A program made the translations under genes and the position numbers. Source: an uncultured Erysipelotrichaceae bacterium (GTDB lineage Bacteria; Bacillota_I; Bacilli_A; Erysipelotrichales; Erysipelotrichaceae). Taken from it: 44,319 nucleotides of DNA. Below the pieces are notes generated by a model. It had not been told where the DNA came from. It was given only the letters and a program-made list of their open reading frames with translations, and searched no databases. Of the stretch, positions 42,824 through 44,319 are shown in pieces; the stretch's first letter is position 1, and each line of letters begins with the position of its first letter. The DNA lies in contig CALVCF010000017.1 of the NCBI GenBank assembly GCA_944325935.1, forward strand, positions 1 to 44,319. The letters are read 5' to 3'.

Positions 42824-42857
42824 ACGTGGGAGGAGTGCAACTACTCCATTTACCACA
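42824..42857 (+). promoter_or_regulatory. Candidate L1-binding mRNA leader
   Basis: GTGG (42826-42829) pairs with CCAC (42853-42856), and GGAGT (42832-42836) pairs with ACTCC (42843-42847). They leave an asymmetric internal loop of GA against ATTTA. The GUGGGAG...UACCAC pattern matches the known L1 target used for feedback control of L11-L1 operons. Direct translational repression by L1 is the likely role. Confidence 0.65.
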
Positions 42858-42881
42858 AAGCCAATAAGGAGGAAACAAAAA

Positions 42882-43298
42882 ATGGCTAAAAAAGTTGCAA
42901 AAGTTTGTAAACTTCAGTTTGAAGCCGGTGGCGCCAGACCTGGTCCGGCCCTTGCTTCAGCAGGCATCAACATGCCTCAATTCTGCACCGCCTTTAACGA
43001 TGCGACAAAAGATCGTAAAGGTGACATCGTTCCTGTAATCATTACAGCTTATGAAGACAAGTCCTTTGATTTCGTCTTAAAAACGACTCCTGCCGCTATC
43101 CTTTTAAAGAAGGCTGCTGGCATTTCGAAGGCTTCCGGTAACGCTAAGGCCAACAAGGTCGGTAAAATTACCAAGAGCCAATTAAAGGAGATCGCTGAAT
43201 ACAAGATGCCCGATTTGAACGCCAATGACGTTGAAGCCGCAATGCGCATCATTGAAGGAACTGCCCGCAATATGGGTATTGTTGTAGAAGGAGAATAA
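42882..43298 (+). CDS. rplK: 50S ribosomal protein L11
   Basis: L11 is part of the GTPase-associated centre of the large subunit. The protein is 138 residues, slightly short but complete. The N-terminal domain starts [20 protein letters not shown], then [17 protein letters not shown], with the proline-rich hinge. The C-terminal RNA-binding domain includes [14 protein letters not shown] and ends with [13 protein letters not shown], the family signature. AAGGAGGAA lies just before the ATG. It is translated with rplA five bases downstream. Confidence 0.97.
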   Translation: MAKKVAKVCKLQFEAGGARPGPALASAGINMPQFCTAFNDATKDRKGDIVPVIITAYEDKSFDFVLKTTPAAILLKKAAGISKASGNAKANKVGKITKSQLKEIAEYKMPDLNANDVEAAMRIIEGTARNMGIVVEGE

Positions 43299-43303
43299 GA
43301 ACG

Positions 43304-43987
43304 ATGCCAAAACATGGAAAGAATTATCGTAATGCCCTCGAGAAGATCGAAAAAGGCAAACAATATCCCGTTTTAGACGCCGTCAAATTAGTTAAAGAAA
43401 CTTCTACGGCTAAATTTGACGCTTCGGTGGAAGTATCCTTCCACTTAAATGTTGACCCGCGTCATGCTGACCAACAGATCCGTGGAGCTATGGTCCTTCC
43501 AAATGGCACTGGCCGTACTCAAAAGGTCTTGGTCGTCACGCAAGGTGCCAAGGAAGAAGAAGCCAAGAATGCCGGTGCTGACTTTGTCGGCGGCAAAGAC
43601 ATCCTGGAAGAGATCAAAAAAGGCTGGTTTGAATTCGATGTTATCGTAGCAACCCCGGATATGATGGGTGAGCTTGGTAAGCTTGGTAAGATCTTAGGTC
43701 CAAAGGGCTTGATGCCTAATCCTAAGACTGGTACCGTCACGATGAATATTGCTAATGCGGTCGAAGAGATCAAAAAGGGTAAGGTCGAATACCGTGTTGA
43801 TAAAGAAGGTAATATCAATTGCTTGATCGGTAAGACTTCTTTCAGTGATGAAGCCTTAGCTGAAAACTTCAGAGCTCTTTATGGAGCGATCGCTAAAGCG
43901 CGTCCAGCTGCAGTCAAAGGTAACTATATCTTGAACATGGTTCTATCTTCTACGATGGGCCCTGGTGTTAAAGTTTTAGCTGAATAA
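43304..43987 (+). CDS. rplA: 50S ribosomal protein L1
   Basis: L1 forms the mobile stalk that handles the E-site tRNA and represses its own operon. The protein is 227 residues, the standard bacterial length. Characteristic segments are [19 protein letters not shown] (about 45-63), the central domain GADFVGG, and [20 protein letters not shown] (about 125-144, the L1 signature). The C-terminal GPGVKV is also present. It is cotranscribed with rplK behind the candidate L1 leader and is followed by a strong terminator. Confidence 0.98.
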   Translation: MPKHGKNYRNALEKIEKGKQYPVLDAVKLVKETSTAKFDASVEVSFHLNVDPRHADQQIRGAMVLPNGTGRTQKVLVVTQGAKEEEAKNAGADFVGGKDILEEIKKGWFEFDVIVATPDMMGELGKLGKILGPKGLMPNPKTGTVTMNIANAVEEIKKGKVEYRVDKEGNINCLIGKTSFSDEALAENFRALYGAIAKARPAAVKGNYILNMVLSSTMGPGVKVLAE

Positions 43988-43990
43988 GAA

Positions 43991-44020
43991 AAAATGGTGT
44001 GTCAGAGGGCACACCATTTA
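43991..44020. terminator. Bidirectional terminator after rplA
   Basis: AAATGGTGTG (43992-44001) pairs with CACACCATTT (44010-44019) around an eight-base loop, with A-rich and T-rich flanks. It also covers the stop codon of the convergent gene. Confidence 0.82.
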
Positions 44021-44319
44021 ATATGAGCGGATAAAGAAGGCGTAAGCACATTTAGCATCTTTCAAGCTATCTTTTGAAGGAAGTTCATTGCTGAATTCAA
44101 GCTGCGCTTTTTTTGCGTCATCGCCAACATAGATCAAGGCCAAAGGCAATTTATTGCCGCTTTGAACACCAAAATTCGTACCGCTAGTCACTAGGCGTAT
44201 GTCGTCATTCTCGCTATAGTTGCCCGCTAGTTTGAATTCCTTGTGTTCATCATTAAACGAGAAGTCAACGATCAGCTCTTCTTTTTCGTATTTGAGCTTG
44301 GCCTCATAATCAAATGTAT
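44018..44319 (-). CDS. Unrecognised protein, 3' end only
   Basis: The reverse strand is open from the window edge to a TAA at 44018-44020, giving the last 99 residues of a gene whose start lies outside. The visible part is hydrophilic with alternating charged strands. It includes LIVDFSFNDEHKEFKLAG, then LVTSGTNFGVQSGNKLPLA, and ends in KCAYAFFIRSY. No membrane helix or motif I know is visible. The beta-rich look could fit a secreted or lipoprotein domain, but that is only an impression. Coding is supported by codon use like that of its neighbours and by the terminator at its end. Confidence 0.65.
   Translation of the reverse strand, partial: TFDYEAKLKYEKEELIVDFSFNDEHKEFKLAGNYSENDDIRLVTSGTNFGVQSGNKLPLALIYVGDDAKKAQLEFSNELPSKDSLKDAKCAYAFFIRSY

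Noticed and set aside
1-44319. CRISPR arrays, insertion sequences, integrases or att-type direct repeats
   Set aside because: I looked for regularly spaced repeats, transposase motifs and long direct or inverted repeats and saw none; the window reads as stable chromosome apart from the 3564-4503 decay.

Overview
This window looks like a chromosomal segment of a low-to-moderate G+C Gram-positive bacterium (Bacillota). My best guess is the Erysipelotrichia or a close relative. The evidence is the gene set: a comG competence-pilus operon, paired glgC/glgD glycogen genes, an FMN riboswitch in front of ribU, DegV, a YtvI-type AI-2E protein, class A PBP, four-cysteine L33, and rplK-rplA behind a candidate L1-binding leader. 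Most promoters fit the TTGACA-17-TATAAT type and ribosome-binding sites are mostly GGAGG-like. The placement is an inference from gene content and protein style, not from a database search. No rRNA, tRNA, insertion sequence, prophage or CRISPR array is visible.

Layout. Positions 1-3563 hold a tightly overlapping trio: the 3' part of an HPr kinase/PEPCK-like ATPase gene, a B12-binding radical SAM protein and a ZIP metal transporter. Positions 3564-4503 are a decaying stretch: a broken remnant, then a DUF3784-type membrane protein gene with an apparent -1 frameshift. An AI-2E family membrane protein and an XRE regulator follow. They are separated from reverse-strand ispG by a hairpin-rich intergenic region.

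Positions 7471-20557 are a glycogen locus on the plus strand: glgP and pulA (breakdown), a mannose-family PTS (IIB, IIC, IID, no IIA) and a HAD phosphatase, then glgC-glgD-glgA-glgB (synthesis) behind a promoter with a candidate CcpA site. Together these could take up sugar, store it as branched alpha-glucan and mobilise it. Next come rpmG, an MBL-fold hydrolase, a seven-gene comG-like operon and efp.

Positions 25624-30576 carry an FMN-riboswitch-controlled ribU, then a gene for an acidic C-terminally anchored membrane protein followed by cmk, der and gpsA. A class A PBP and a DegV protein are encoded on the reverse strand. Positions 33783-42790 run dnaE, a two-component pair, a TrmN6-like methyltransferase and a SWIM/SNF2 helicase. 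The window ends with rplK-rplA and the 3' end of an unknown reverse-strand gene.

Most of the window is ordinary housekeeping and storage metabolism. The points most worth a second look are an EF-P whose modified-loop motif is replaced, with Met at position 32; very strong enrichment of GATC and GCGATCGC; start codons exactly six bases after -10 boxes, suggesting leaderless transcripts; two minor pseudopilins with Asp at mature position 5; and the unrecognised acidic membrane protein in front of cmk-der-gpsA.
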